This document shows, piece by piece, positions 1-13,693 of a stretch of 64,000 nt of DNA (within the stretch, counting starts at the first letter, position 1; each line of letters begins with the position of its first letter). The notes under the pieces were generated by a model. That model was not told the DNA's origin and searched no databases. It saw only the letters and a list, made by a program, of their open reading frames with translations. The DNA lies in contig BSDZ01000003.1 in the NCBI GenBank assembly GCA_030268105.1, positions 3,658,001 to 3,722,000 on the forward strand. Reading direction: 5' to 3'. A program made the position numbers and the translations under genes. The DNA is from Volvox africanus (taxonomy: Eukaryota; Chlorophyta; Chlorophyceae; Chlamydomonadales; Volvocaceae).

Positions 1-2927
1 GGCACCGCTACATTGAGCCGCCTCTCCAAGCTACCCATGAGCAGATTGCCGGTGTGAAAGGCACCCTGCGTCCCCTGAGACGCCATTGTAGCATGGAGCT
101 GCGCCTTGGCGTCCGCCAGCGCCCCCCCAATCGCGGTGAGGACCATCTGCCACCGGCCGCATGCGCAACGGGCAGAGGGGGGGTACAGATGAACCTTTGG
201 TACTAAGTAACAACATCAACGAGACGGTATCCTACTAGCCCTTGGACTTGGACTTCCGACGACTAAAGCGAGAAGGGGACACAACACACGAGCATACACA
301 CAGACAACCAACTCTTGGCACAGGACATTGTTTGGAAAGATAAGCTCGCACAAATCCGTACACACACACGCACGGACACGTACAAATCCGCACATACACG
401 TACACATCCGTACACACACGCACAGACACGTATACATACGTATACACACACACACACACACGCAGGGACACACACGAAATACACTCACGCGAACGGAGCG
501 CTCACTTGTGCAGGTGTCATCTTGTACTGAGTGGCTTTTGGAAATATGCACCCCAAACGGTCACCGCCTACACCTCATGCCGACACTTCTCGTTTGCCCC
601 CAGCCAGCATGAAGAGTTCAGTACCTAATGGACGTCCCCCACCTTGCCCCGCACCTGCGCCTCAATCGCGGGGGCCAACTGCGCTAAGCGGCGAGGCAGG
701 GGCCGATAGTCGCCGGCCAGGGCCAGCTGCGATTGGACGACTGCACGTAAGCGTGGTAAGAGGACGCGTGTGTGTGTATGTGTGTTGTGGAGCGCATCAG
801 TAGGCGAGTGGGGGAGGGGGGGATAACAGTGAGGAGTGCATTTTAGTTCAGTGCAATCTATTTGGACTATAACAATAGCAGCAGAAGAGAAAAAGCGGTA
901 TAATGAGACGGTATACCGCTCGGACTCGCCTGACCGAGTTCCTCTCATACGTCGAACATCATCAAGCGCCTTGGCCGGTCTACGCGGAGTACCCACATTC
1001 ATGACCGCTGCCATGTTCCCTTCCGGAGAGTCCCCAGTCCGACTCTGATTACTCTTGTCCTATACTCTCTATACTATAATCTTAGCATTCCATAAGAACA
1101 TGATACTCATCCTCTGTCACTTCACTCTGTCACTGACACGTAGGGCAGTGAATGCACAGGATGCCCCTGCAAATGATCACAAATGTCGTACCGCCGTGAA
1201 CCAACCTTGCAGGGGACGAGCGTCCAGGAACACACTGAGGATCACATGAGACAGGCTCCAGGGGGGCACATCGCCAGATGTATATGGGTCGTTGATGAAG
1301 CCGTACATCAATGCACCTGTGAGGAATCGAAATGCCAGCGCCAGACGTGAAGTTCTCGAGGATAGCCCGTCAGCCCCCCTCGGTCGAAGCATGTGAAAAA
1401 AGACGACCCGAAGGAGCCAATGTTAAACGTGACCACATGTCGTTTTGCGATACTGACAAGTGGCGTATGAATCATGGTACGTCTTCTGGCGCCGTTCAAG
1501 TGCCCTCCGCCCGCACCAGCCGCTTCTCCGATCACAACAACACCGCAGCAGCAGCAGCAGCTTAGGCCACTTACCTTTTCCGTCCTTGCCGCAACTGACC
1601 TCCAGCACTTTTATGCCGTATTCTTCCCACGAGGCTGCAAAACACACAGGCAAGCGCTTAAGTGGGTTCGTGCCGGGGTAGTGGACCGGCATGATGACAT
1701 TGCCCTTGCCTCGTCATGCAGACAGCTGCGTTGCTCTGCGCATGCTCTGCGAGACCGATGTTGTCCCACGTGCCTCATTGGCTCAGAGCGTGAAGGAACG
1801 CGTTATGCGGAGTGGGGGAACGACTACAGTTGTAATGTGTTGTGCGCATAATCGAGATGGAGTGCGCGGATGGGATGGGATGGGATGGGATGGGATGGGA
1901 TGGGATGGGATGGGATGGGATGGCGTTATGGCGGCCGCCCCCACCTCGCCTGACGCCGCGCTTCGCAGGCTCAGACATCTGCGATGGCAGGCCCCCATGT
2001 ACATAGCACAGACGTGCAGAGAATGCACCAGGTGGCGTGGAAGCTGCCGCTCTGCCGCCTTCTACCTCTACTCTGCCCTCAGCGCTGCTTGTTTCATCGT
2101 TGCTGCCATCGCTGCAGCGCCCGACAGCAGCGCCACCGCAGTCTTGCCTGTCATGGTTCTTGCCCCCAGCCCCTGCCGCTGTGCGCATGTGTGTTGGGGC
2201 TCGTGCAGGAGCAGGAGCTGCTACAGCGTCAGGCTGGAACAACACGGCCGCCTGTGTGTACCAAGAGAGCTGGAAGTCCTCCCACACTCGCTGCAGCTGC
2301 TGCTGGGGCTGTTGCAGCTTACTGCTCCCGGCAGCGGCCTCACGCAGAGTCTCCAGCCGCGACCTCGCAAGAGACCTGGGGACGACAGCTGCAACGCTAC
2401 AGGCGCCAAGTAAGTAACGTATGGGCTGACCCAGATCGTTAGCACATTCCAAAGGCACTGACAACACGCACTGTCCTGCTGGCGACCTCGGCAGCTGTGG
2501 CGCACTGAGAATATGCTCTGTCGATGCCGGCAGCACTTCTCCGGATTCAGGAGGAATGGGAAGATCCCGGATATCTTGCAACTCACGGTTATACTTAATG
2601 GCAGGGATGTCACCGGCTGAGGCTGCGTAACATAGTTTGGAATACATGCAGCTTAAAGGTCGACTGCGCGTCTTGTTCAAAATATATTTTCTCCTACAAG
2701 GGGGAGAAGCAAGGCGTACCTTCCGTTTCAGTGGGAATCACCAAGGTCGTCGTCACCGCGAGCGTTAATTTCTGCGTAAGCTCGTTCAAAACCCCATCGT
2801 GGGGTGCCAAGCCGCCACCAAGCTCTGCTCGTCCAGCGCGCGCTTCACTTTCGTTAAGCCACGACGCGGGAGCCTCCGCAAGGAGTTCAAACAAACGTAT
2901 AGGGTCTCCAACAGTTGATACCAACAT
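1..2927 (-). CDS. Unidentified multi-exon gene, 3' part cut by left window edge
   Basis: I do not recognise the product. Several blocks read as exons on the minus strand. One at 2927-2720 (LFELLAEAPASWLNESEA) ends at a GTACGC donor in phase 1. One begins near 2622 after TTACGCAG and continues through a Gln-rich stretch (about 2300) towards 1950. A short one lies at 1634-1575 between TTTTGCAG and GTAAGT. One ends near 1326 and includes FNIGSFGSSFFTCF. The clearest pair is 740-655 (PLPRRLAQLAPAIEAQ) joined in phase 0 to 146-1 (ALADAKAQLHATMASQ), which is open to the window edge and looks alpha-helical. I could not close the phases between the middle blocks, so this may be two genes. The true start may lie above 2927. 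Confidence 0.45.
359..470. repeat. CA/CACG-rich microsatellite
   Basis: Imperfect ACAC repeat with interspersed ACGCAC, ACGTAC and CATACG units. It lies between two exon-like blocks of the left-edge gene and is probably intronic. Long open frames across it on both strands (Thr/His-rich or Cys/Val-rich) are repeat artefacts. Confidence 0.85.
1869..1923. repeat. (GATGG)n pentanucleotide microsatellite, about 11 copies
   Basis: A nearly perfect 5-bp tandem repeat. On the minus strand it reads as a Pro-Ser-His-Pro-Ile tract at the end of a long open frame. It may lie at an exon end or in an intron of the left-edge gene; the sequence alone does not decide. Confidence 0.9.
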
Positions 2928-5375
2928 TCTCGTTTGGTAAAGATGGGGTCCTGCGGGCTGTTTTGGGCCCAGCCAATATGGAAGAGGGACTTGGCGAGGC
3001 GTACCGGGGCTATCGGTCTTCTTCGCAGGCCTTTCGGGCTAAGCAGCTGGCGAGATCTTCAGTGATTCCACATCATGTTTAGAGAGTCGCATATCACATA
3101 TTGCTCGGAATGTTTAAAACCGGATAGCCATCCTTTAAACCGCTCAACACTGTTGCAGACACCGTTCCCAAACAACCATTTACTTATCAGGCAATCACTA
3201 TTGATATATTGATAGACGTAACAACAGAAGACCCCTGAAAATTATTAAACCGAGCCAGTGAAACGAAAAATGGCTTCGAAGAGAAAAACATTTTGACAGT
3301 ATGAAAAATTTCCATCCACACCATGGCCGACCCATGGGCCTTACATGTGTATGCGCAAAGCAACTTTCTTCAATTTTTGCGCTTGGCGAACAGGACGTAT
3401 CCCAAACAACGTACCCGTTGAAGATTTAATGAGAAGGCAAATAACAACTTTGAGCTTGATCACCCTTAACTACCGAGTATACGGCATCGACAACCTGACA
3501 TCGAACCAGCCGACTGAATTATGCATATTGCAGCGAACCGCCACCTCGCCGTCGCAGCTCGCGCACCAAAAGCCTGAACCCAATTTCAAGGTCATCACAC
3601 TTGCCACACTTGCCACTTCGTTCTGTGCAAGTCCGCCAGTTTGCCTGCCTTCGCGGCTGACCAATAGCCCATCACATGAAAATGCACGCCTTGTGCGTCC
3701 CTTCGAGACGCCGGTCCGTCCTTGCAACGCGCCTTTGCAGTATTCCATTCCTCCAGTCACCTTCATAAAGAATAAGCCTTGCCTTCGAGCCCGCAAGCTG
3801 CCGCAACCCGTGCATACCACTCGCTGGGTGGTCGTGGTGGAGAGCTCTACCCAACCGCAGACTCACTCGACACCTCGTGTCACGGTTGCCACCCCTCATT
3901 CTGTGAGCAGTGAAAAAGGGCCATCAGATCAAATCCTAAAAAGGCATAAGTGATAAGGTTATTGATCACGTCACAACTGCAGCACCATGCCGAGATCGAC
4001 TTCAATTTCTACACCCCACTAGGACAGGACTGAGAAGCCCCTAGAGGGCCCTAGGGAGGAGTTGCTCGATCTTGGTAATGCCCGTCAGTGCACATACACA
4101 CGCACACACACACACCTCGCGGCTCCGTACTTCAAAAACGCTAACAAACCTTTTGACGAATAAACCCTTTCAATGTGGGCAATGTGGCTACCTCGGTGGC
4201 GGTGCAACTGATGCACCTCCAGACCACCTTCCGGACGTCATAAACCTGGCTCTTGAGGAGCAAGGAGCAGGTAGGTTGGGAAGGGACAGAACTACCAAAT
4301 CATGGATGCCGGCGCAACTTCCCCCAACCCCCAACCCCTGGGGAGGGTGAATCATCCGAGGCCATCACAGCCCCACCTCGGGACTCCCTTCCGCACCTCA
4401 TGCTCCACCTGCAGCACTCTCGACTTCAACCAACCTGCTCCTTCCCTCCGGCCACCTTAACACGGGCTAATAAGGCTCACTACTCACTACTCACGCCTCA
4501 TTGTCTGCAAAATCGGTAACTAAAACGCCCTCTGCAGACCGGACAGTCTTAGGAGCTCCGTCTGCCCGGAGTGATCGCAGGCGCACACGGCCGCCAGGCT
4601 TCAACGCCGTCACGGACACCGACAGCAGCAGGCCTTGGCATCCAGCAATAGCACTCATGTAGGGAAGTAGTTCATTCTGACGGGCACAATAACACCGCGC
4701 CTAATGGACGGTACGTTGACGGCCTTCCAGGGACAAGAGAGCCGAGCCTGACTGCCGTACAGTGCCGTACAAGATCTGTGCAAAACCATATATGGCACCC
4801 ATGGCAGCCACCGCACCCTTGTTCTGGACCGGGGTAATAAAATTGGGCCAGTTGCCAGTCGTATTGGCTGAAGATGAAGACGGTCAGCAAGTGCCGCTCC
4901 TCCCTAAAGCTCCAGTGGTATGGATACAGATAGTAGTGCCGGTAAAATGGGAGGAATAACTTGCGCTCTAACCCATCTCCGCTTTCATTCAATCTTTCCT
5001 CCGCCTGGGGGCAATCCTCAGGGCTAGCCGAATGCCGACGCGCACACGGGATGGGCAAAGAGATGTACTGATACTAGCAGTCAATGAGACAGATAAACTC
5101 AGCGGAGGTTCGGAAAGACCAAATAGTGGATGGGAAAGAAGATGCTGCTGCGTGATGCATCCGACATCTTGATGCGCCGTGGGCGCACTGGCGCCCATGC
5201 AGGGCTCCGCAGTGTCCTCAAGGAGAGGAAGGCCTGGACAATGGCCAATGCGGGTCCCCAGGTGGAAAATATGCTGCTTGTGCACGTGGTCGACTTTTGG
5301 ACCCTTCCCTACGTGACGTGTGGCTTCGCCGCCGCGGTTGTCGCCCCTAATAAATGAAGCGAATACTTCCACACC
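2928..5375. other. Intergenic stretch between left-edge gene and lipin 3' end
   Basis: I see no gene I can support. A 202-codon plus-strand open frame at 3345-3953 has no recognisable motif and no convincing splice context, and a minus-strand frame overlaps it. Around 3060-3340 the DNA is AT-richer. The part nearest 5375 should include the lipin 3' UTR. A short CA run lies at about 4089-4114. Confidence 0.5.
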
Positions 5376-8300
5376 TCACGCGGGCAACGGCATTGCCGTT
5401 GCCACAACCTCATCTACCACCGCTGCACCGGGTGCGATGCCAGGGATGGGGACAGAGCAGCTGCCGCTGATTGCAGGAAGAGTACTGCAATCTGCCGCAT
5501 CGCTCTTGCTCATGGCCGTAGCGCCTGGCAGAGGGGCGATGCTGTAGGGAGCTGCGGCAAACGCCACAGCCTCAGCTCTACAGTTAAAAGGGGCTTCAAC
5601 CGCTCCGGACGCTTCCCCATGACCTAGCAGCCCGCTGCCAGCCTCCCAGGGTGCCATAGCAGGTGCGGCCACGGCCGTGTCGGCGCCGTGGACAGGTGCG
5701 GTTTGCTGGTCCCCAGTCCCCACGGCTGCCGCAGGACCAGAGCTGCGTGGCGACGCCGCATTCCGCGGCGTGCCGACTGACCCAGATCCGCCCCCGCCTG
5801 AAAACTGCTTCCCTTCGGAGCTGCTTTCCAAGCTCCCAACCTGGCGCTTGGCAAACATCTCAGCCTCAATACTGCCGCTGCCTCCCATCTCACAAGTGGG
5901 TCCTACACGTGCAGCAGCAGCGGCGGGGGCGCCTTGGCTACAGCTCTCACCGCCCTTACCATTGTCCACGCCGGTATTTGTCTCTCCTTCCCCCGGCACA
6001 GCGCCATCTGCTGCTCCACCGCTGCCTCCGTCCTCGCCGGATTCGTTGCCTTTTTCCGGGGCTTCATCGCCGCCCTCTCCCATGCGCATGCGTGTGCTAG
6101 TATCCTGGCCCACAGTCTCATCTGCGCCACCACCCTCGCATAGCTGCGCGCCACCAATTCCATCACGGCGGTCCTCCACCGACGTCATTGGATGACCCTC
6201 ACAGAGAGGCGGAAAAATGTCATGCACCAGCTCATTAATGGCGGACAACGTCGATAAATGCATCGATGTGGAAGTGGGAACTGTGGAGCCGCTGCCACGG
6301 CGGCTGACGGAGCCGCCCGCACCGCCGCCACGGCTCGACAGCTCCCGAGTCCCCGCCGTTGTCGATGACGATGACGACTGTTGCGGCACCTGGGCCGCCG
6401 GCGCCACTACTGCCGTATCGGATAACTGCTCTGCAACGGCACCTCCGTCGCTTGACGCCGCTGCGTCCTCCTGGTTTTGTGCCTTGGCCGCATCCGCCAC
6501 TGTCGCGCTGGTGTTGCCGTTCGCCGGCAGCTCCTCCCGTGGTGATGAGTCGGCGGGCTGGCGCAGCTCTCCACGAGGGTTGATAATGAAGATGCGCGCG
6601 GGCTGCACCCCCACCTGCAATCGGAAAAAGAAGCCAGACCGGCAAAGGGCTCCGGCTCAACAGAGAGTTACACCACCATGACCACAGAAGGCATGGCGCA
6701 TGGACCCATAAGGACAGGCGCATATATTTTAAGCCTTGATATGAATCTGCACGCCACGCCACACAGCCCCGTATTGTTGCTTCGGGACCCCAAACTGATG
6801 GCCGAGACTCGGCGCCATGGATCTTTTGGATACAGGCAATCCGCAGCATGTTCCGCACCTCGCGGTAACTGATCTCATCCGTGTCCCTGTTACCGAAGCC
6901 GCCGTAAAATGGGTTCCAATCGGCCGGGAAGAGTGCCCGGATATCCTGCAATGTCGCAATCTTGAACTCGTGCGGCCGGCGCAGAATCATCTCCCTTGAG
7001 GCCATTTCGGGCAGGCAGATTCATAAGTTGAAAAGCCAGACGGGCAGACATGCGGAACACACGATGATTGTGCGACAAACACAGGACCTGAAGATCACAT
7101 CCTGCCGCTGCTATATACCCACGAATTTGCACTCTGTTCGCAATTTCGCGCGCTTCGCTAACATACGTTATTGCGGACGGCTTGCTTCTGCAAACGAAGT
7201 GGCCTTATTTGGCGACCGATGCGACAGGAAGGATGTGGGCTTTGAGGATGTAAGCCTTCAAGCAAACTATCCGCACAGCGACTCAATGGCAGTCATGCGC
7301 GTAGACGCGGTGCCGGCAAACCTCTCCCCCCCCCGTGTCCTTGCTACTAAAGATATCATAGCCCATCCGCAAACCGTGGCTTCCCGGGCGCCTCGCCTAT
7401 GTCCCACCATCCCATCATCCCACCTGTACAAGGACGGCAGGAGGCCGTGCGGGGAGATGATGACCGGCCCCAGAGGCATGCGGTGCTCACCCTGAACTAG
7501 TGTGTTGATGAAGTCGCGTGTGATGTTGGCCTGGCCGATCGAGCGGGAGCTCAAGTACATGATCTGCGGGGGAAATACGAGAACATCGATTCGAAGGGTT
7601 CGAAGGGTCATGCGGTCCACTGAGGGGTGACTGGCCTGGCCAGGCATCCTGGATGTACATCAGCTAACTGATACTAATGGTCAGAAAGCGCCCAAGGCAA
7701 GTATCAAGAGTGGCTCGGTTGACCACGGGACAAAAACCTCTGGATCCGAGATGGGGGTCGGCTGCCTCGGCCGAAATATCCCGATAATCCCAAAGTGGCT
7801 GTGTTTGGCGGTGGATGCAGCCGTCAATGTCCTGCCCGATGGCTAGGGTCAAGAAGTTATATGCCAGCGGTTGTATGGAACGAGGCAAAACACTTATTTG
7901 CAGATAAATCAGAAAAACCTAAGCTGTTTAATAAAATCAGATGATACAGTTTTAAAAAAATAGTTAAATCCCAAAGTAGTAAACTAGATTTAGTTAACTG
8001 ACAATATTCAACAATTAGGCATCAAGTAAATTGCTCTGGGATTGGCATGGTAAATATGCTCCTCTACTACTTCTTATAGTCCCCTCCCCCCCCTCCCCCG
8101 ACAATGCCCTGGGTCAAACACGAAGCCCTCCGCCTCACCAGTGTGACCATCCCACAAGCCGTGTATACATGATGTGATGCCGACTACACCGGTCCGGCGT
8201 TCTTGCCTTCTGAACCCACCTCCTCACCGATTTGGGAGGCCACGTGTCCCCAACCCAGTCCCGAGAGCCCTGCGTATTAGCATCCCAGCCGCCCCAACTG

Positions 8301-11300
8301 CCGAGGCAAACCCCACCAGGTAGTTGTTCTGGCGGATGTTGGTGAGCAGCTTCGCAATACCCGGATGAGACCAGTCCAGCCCCATGGCAGGCAGCAAGTG
8401 GCCCAGCACGTCTGATTTGGTTATGGTGCCGTCGATGTCTGAGATGACGATGCGGGTGCGCCACGGCAGGAAATACACGTATGCGCGCAGCTCGCTGGCC
8501 CCGACCCTGCACGCGCAATGAAAGAGGAGGACGTTGACGGCAAGAAGGGTAGGTAAGGAGGGAGGAGGATTCCCTGGCGGATGGAAGGAGGACGAGGACG
8601 GAAACGCGGGGCACGACACATCCTGACACGCACAAGGCGAAATATCGATATTAGGGACGGGTGTGTCCTCCGACGCGATGCGGGGACTGACACAGCGGGA
8701 GCGCGTCCTATAGGAGGGAGCTAGCCTACGACTCCCGTAACTTCGGCGTGCATGTGAACACCGCACTCCATCCTTACTTGTATGTGATGGTGTTCTGGCC
8801 GTGCTTTAGCGGCAACACCGCCAGCTGCTCAGCTGTGGGCGTCAGGCTCTTTTTAGTCATCACGTTGTAGCCCTGCGACCGGCTGATTTCTCGGGAAACT
8901 GTTGCAACCCCGCCGCCAGAGCTAGCGCCTGCGGGTGGCTGCCCGCACGTGGGTTGATCAGTGGCGGCGGCAATAGCGGTGGCGGCAATCGACCCTTCCA
9001 CTGTGTATGGCTGACCGGGGAGCGGCGGCAGCACCAACGGCGGGGGGACATTATCATCGCTGATGCTTACAGACCGATTCTCTACTGCGCGCTCCGAGAT
9101 AGGACTGGTCAGAGGCGGCGACCGGGCACTGATACATGCGGCTGCGCCACTGATGCTGCTACTGCCACCAACTGCTGACGTGCGGCCACCCTCGCGCCGC
9201 GCGCCAAACATCCACAACCGCCAACTGCCTGTACCCGTGCCCGCGGCTGCCTGGCCTTTCTTTGGTGTTGTTGCGCCGCTAGCAGTGGCAGCAGCAGCGC
9301 CAGCGGAGCCGCCCCTTGGGGCGTCGGCAGCTGCAGTCCCTGTGCCCTGAGCCACCGCCGCCGCCAGCATCGCCGCCGCAGCGGCTGCCGCTGCCGCTGC
9401 TGTCGCTGCCGCTTCGCTCGCACCCGCCACGTCCACACCCTCTGGGCCCCAGCAAGGCGTCCCCGGCGGCAAGCGCCACGTCCCAAAAGCCAGGAGCCCC
9501 AGGAGGCCATAAGACAGTTGCTGGCACGGGAAGATGATGCCGTTGCTTAGCCTAATAGCTAGTCCCGGGGCACCAGACATCTCGTGAAAGCGAGAAAAAA
9601 ACACCTCCTCCGAGACACGGTGCGCATCAAAGAGCACGCACGCCTCACTGTAAGACATTGACTGCGTCAAATGGCCACCGCATATGGAAAGCTCGATGCC
9701 ATGCACCGGCATGCCACTGCGCGCGGTGGCGTCGCCAGAGGCTCGTACCTCAGCCGTCGTCCCAGAGACGGTGGCAGCTGCAGCGGCACCAACTGCACCG
9801 GCAGCGCGGATAGAACCTGACGGCAGCGGTGCTGAGGTCGAATGAAGAAGCCCATTGTGACCGTGTCGCGAATGCAGATGCCCGTGTCCATGCTCATGCG
9901 CGTAGTGGTAATGGTGCTGGTGGCTCCCGTGATGCTGTTGCCGTACAGCCGCTGCTGCGGCCGCATTACCCTGTTCACCATCCCCCAGGTAGCCACCATC
10001 GCTAACGCTGGGCGAACCCCCTCCTGCAATATCCCTGCCGCCGCCACCGCTGTTGCTGAGAGCCCCTCGATGTGGTCCCGTCGGCGCTATACATGCAGGA
10101 GCTGTCGACGGTAGTGGCAGCAGCACTAAGCTAATCCGCACGCCGCAATCATGCGTCACAATTAAAGATAACTTAACGCTCTGCTCCTTGTGCGGCTCTA
10201 CTATTATCGGCGGCGTTGCGACCGAAGCACCTGCCGCTACTGCCGCTGCCGCAATACGCCCAATGGGACCATCAACAGTGCCCGCACTGGCGAGCAGCGC
10301 ACCGTCAACGCCGCCGCCACTGGGGAAGCTGGGGACAGCGGCCGCCGACGCCGTCGGCACGTCGTTCTTCACTCCAAGCAAATCCGAGCTGGACCGACCG
10401 CCGCCCGGCGTTTCAAAGCGGCCGCCAACGCCTACAGAAAAATCGCCACCGCCGCCGCCGCCACTGTCACGGAGGCTGCAGGACAAAAGGCTGACGGCGG
10501 AATGCGAGCCTTGTCCTTGGCCCATGCAGCACTCGTCTGCCCTAGGGGTGGTCGACAGCATACCAAACCCGGATACAGGGGAGGAGCGGCGTGAGCCCCA
10601 AGCAACTGAGGGAACCCCCGTGTGAGATATCGGTTGCGAGGATGGCAGTGGCGCCATAGCTGCACCCGTAGGTACGTGGGGTGCTGTAGCGCTCAACGGG
10701 ATGCTGTGTTCAAAGTTAGATCCTGCATCTGCGGCCGAAGCATGGCGAGCTGGACCATCCAACTGGGGTTCTAAAGGGCCTGAACAACCTCCCTCGAATC
10801 CTGTGAGGTGCGAGAGAGGCCGCAACGGAGCTGCGACGTCCTCAGGGTTTGGCGCGGATTCCGTGGCAGCTGTGGCGCTGATCCCTGCGGATGCGTTTTC
10901 TGGAAAGCCGAGCTGTTGATGAAGCGGTTGCTGCAGGCTGACATGGTGATGTTGATGCTGCTGCAGGTGGCCTTGGAATTGGCACTGAGGCATTGCTGGT
11001 AAATGAACGATAGTTGCCGTCTGCCTCTGGCCATGTTGCAGATGCGCTTCAGGTGAGAGGGCTGGCGTTGCGTCCTGACCCTGCATGCTGTCGATGGCTT
11101 CGGGGCTAGCGGCCCTGGCTTCTGCTGTCCCCCATGCCGTTACCGCCGCGCCCTCCTCTTCGTCTTCCGACCAGCCGCAGGGGCTGGCGCCCTCGCTTAC
11201 AGTCCCCAGACTGTTCACACTATCGCGTGGGTAAACAGCGCTTGGATACGACCCCAAAATTACCCCAGGGTCCTGCCGCTGCGACAGCGCCACCGAATGC

Positions 11301-13693
11301 AAAATTGCGTGCTGCGAGCCGGCTCCAAGCTGCGGGTGGTACTCATGCATCATCGGGGAGACGCCGCCCAGCATACTGACGATCAGCTCATCGCCAAGGG
11401 GCCCGGCCAGGGTCTCCCGCGCAGACAGGAAAGATTCAGTACGGTCCGTCACCGATAGGGCTGAGGCAAGTTGGGCCTGGGAGAGCGCTGACTGCTGCTG
11501 CTGCAGGAAATGGGGAAGAGCGGTACAACGCACAGAAGAGCGGAAGTGACCCGCGGGACAACAGGAACACCGCCGCAACATCGCTTTAAAGACAGGAACA
11601 ATAGCACACCGACAACGGCACAACACAAAAAAATACGAAGGAAAGCGAAGGAAAGCTGATCTGTGTCCTGGGCTCAATCCTGGGCGCGACGGTTTTAGGT
11701 CATTATGTTCGTATGTCTGCACCTATCGTTCTACATAGGCGACGAAAGCTATTAAACGCAAAGGGAGGGAAATCGTTTTCCATCCGGGTTCGGCCGGGGC
11801 ACACCTTGTCGCCAAGCACAGACCGCTCGTCTGAGGGGCCGGCTGCTTTTGTCGCGACCAATGACGCCGTCGTGGCTTCCGCTGTGCATGAGAGGTTTCC
11901 AGGGGGATCGGCTCCAACTCCTAATGCAGGAAGTGGCACCCGATGTCCCCGTGAGCCAGCGGCCGTACCTGTTGGGATGAGATTTGGACATTAAAATTAA
12001 CCTGCAAAGTACCAGAACGCCAGCCCTTCAGGTCACCAGCCGCCTCCATAGCAACTTGTATGCCATTCCCGGTTCCAGTTGGTGGCGTACGGTTCAGGCC
12101 CCGCATATTCAGGCCCCGAAACCAAAGCCCGCAGACGCATTTGGCTAGATTACGACCAGTAAGGATGGGCTGAGGTGTCCTCAGGCGGTCTCAACGACAA
12201 GTATCCTTTTTGCCATTGCAGATACGTCACGAGCAAAGGTCGCCCTCCTGGCCAGTAGGTCCATAGTGCAAGGCGTCGCAGAACAAGAGAGATTGTTTAA
12301 ATCGAGCTAACGGATCGAGCTATGGAGATACATCACGTCGACATGGCTGCATATTTACGTAACTTACCGGTGGCACTCCTGCGGGAGGGCCTGCGGGCTC
12401 CCTTCATGCCGTCAATACATTGCTGTACAGCGGACAGCGTGCCAGCCGACTCCCCTCCATCTTGCTTTGGAGACGGCTCATCTGCCCCGCTCGAGTAGCC
12501 GCTGGGCGGCGACATCATACCTGCCAGCAAGGCCTCCTGCTCGTCTTCGTCCCCGGCTGCGATAACACACAGCCAAGTGGTATATAGCAGGGATGGGACG
12601 CAGGGAAACAGGGGAACTGTTAATCCGGGATGACATGCTGTGGAAGGGTGTGAAGCATGGATGTGGTTGAGGTTCCTGCGAGGAGCCGTTGGCAAGTCCT
12701 CACTGACAAGAGGGCGCTGGCACGCTTCCTTATGTCAGTGTGTGCAAGGGGGACCGTGAATGCACAATGCAGTCAGGAATAAAACCAGAGATCCGGTGGT
12801 ACGTCGGCATGCATGGAAGGCGGGGTCAGGCATGGGGGCCTTGATGGGACTGCACATGACAACTCGACTTCCTCGGCCAATTTTTGTGGGACTCTGCATA
12901 CACCTCCTCACCGGAAGGGTATACAAATCGGTACTAATGACTTTCAGACCCGAGTTTGCACCCCTGTAACTGAACAAACCCGGGTTCCTGCCCTTATGCC
13001 ACGAAAGGCCGGGTTACAGTTGGCCCCAGCCCCAGGAACGACCACCCCCGCATGCGCAGCCCTTCAAAGCATCAGTTCCATACCTCCTCTGACTTCGACC
13101 CCTTCTGTAGCAAAGTAGGCCTGACCGTACAAGCCAATGTGCATGCCGAACGGGGCCAGCTCATCTGCAAGGAAACATTAAAATTGAGACCCACAGGAGC
13201 TTCGAATTGCAAACTCATAATGATTATATGCAACTCACCGTTGATGTAAAGCTTGACGTTGCGCTTGCGTTCACGGAGGGCAGTATACTTGCCAAACCGG
13301 ACTGCAACCAAACAGGACAAGGGCTACTGGGTCTATGCATATTTAGAGTACAATAAGCAAGCTTAACGCACCATAAAAGGGTGTCGCCTTTCTACTTCCA
13401 TCTGGTTGCTCAATGACCAAAATATCCACAGCGCCAGCAATGTGCGGCGTAATGTTATTGACGGCTGTTAAAACAGCACTGCCTCCATAAACCACACCCG
13501 TCTGCAAATGATGGCGTCAAGTTGGGATTGCGTTTCATAGAACGCCAAGTTTGACAACCCCATCTGCGCAACAGATAATTATCATGTAGCATTCTGCAAG
13601 TTGCAATCTTACCTTGAGAGCGTTGGACACCCGCGAAGATGCCCTGGGCTTCGGCTTCAATTCACCTCCAGCAGCGTTAACCGGTTGAGCCAT
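5376..13693 (-). CDS. PAH1: Lipin-type phosphatidate phosphatase (PAH), 11 exons
   Basis: Mg2+-dependent phosphatidate phosphatase converting phosphatidate to diacylglycerol at ER/nuclear membranes. Exons (minus): 13693-13613, 13501-13372, 13301-13239, 13164-13084, 12556-12368, 11968-11805, 11500-8778, 8506-8317, 7563-7424, 6994-6859, 6614-5376. All phases close to about 1711 aa. The N-LIP domain is in exons 2-4 ([15 protein letters not shown], then [15 protein letters not shown]). The long exon 7 is low-complexity (Ser, Gly, Ala, His, Gln) and ends in the pre-catalytic [11 protein letters not shown]. Exon 8 carries the HAD motif DIDGT at about residues 1167-1171, followed by [10 protein letters not shown]. 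Exons 9-11 hold the rest of LNS2 ([42 protein letters not shown]). The catalytic motif is intact, so activity is expected. The protein is much longer than usual, from the central spacer and a C-terminal tail. Exon 6 and the exact exon 7 acceptor (inside a CAG run) are the weakest points. Confidence 0.9.

Noticed and set aside
216..551. Cys/Val-rich minus-strand frames (CVCVCVC)
   Set aside because: Direct translation of a CA/TG microsatellite.
3345..3953. 202-codon plus-strand frame
   Set aside because: No recognised motif and no splice or conservation evidence; left as unexplained intergenic sequence.
5663..6681. Long plus-strand open frames opposite lipin exon 11
   Set aside because: They mirror a GC-rich low-complexity coding exon on the minus strand and show no motifs of their own.
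8954..10625. Plus-strand open frames of up to 190 codons opposite lipin exon 7
   Set aside because: Shadow frames of the minus-strand low-complexity exon.
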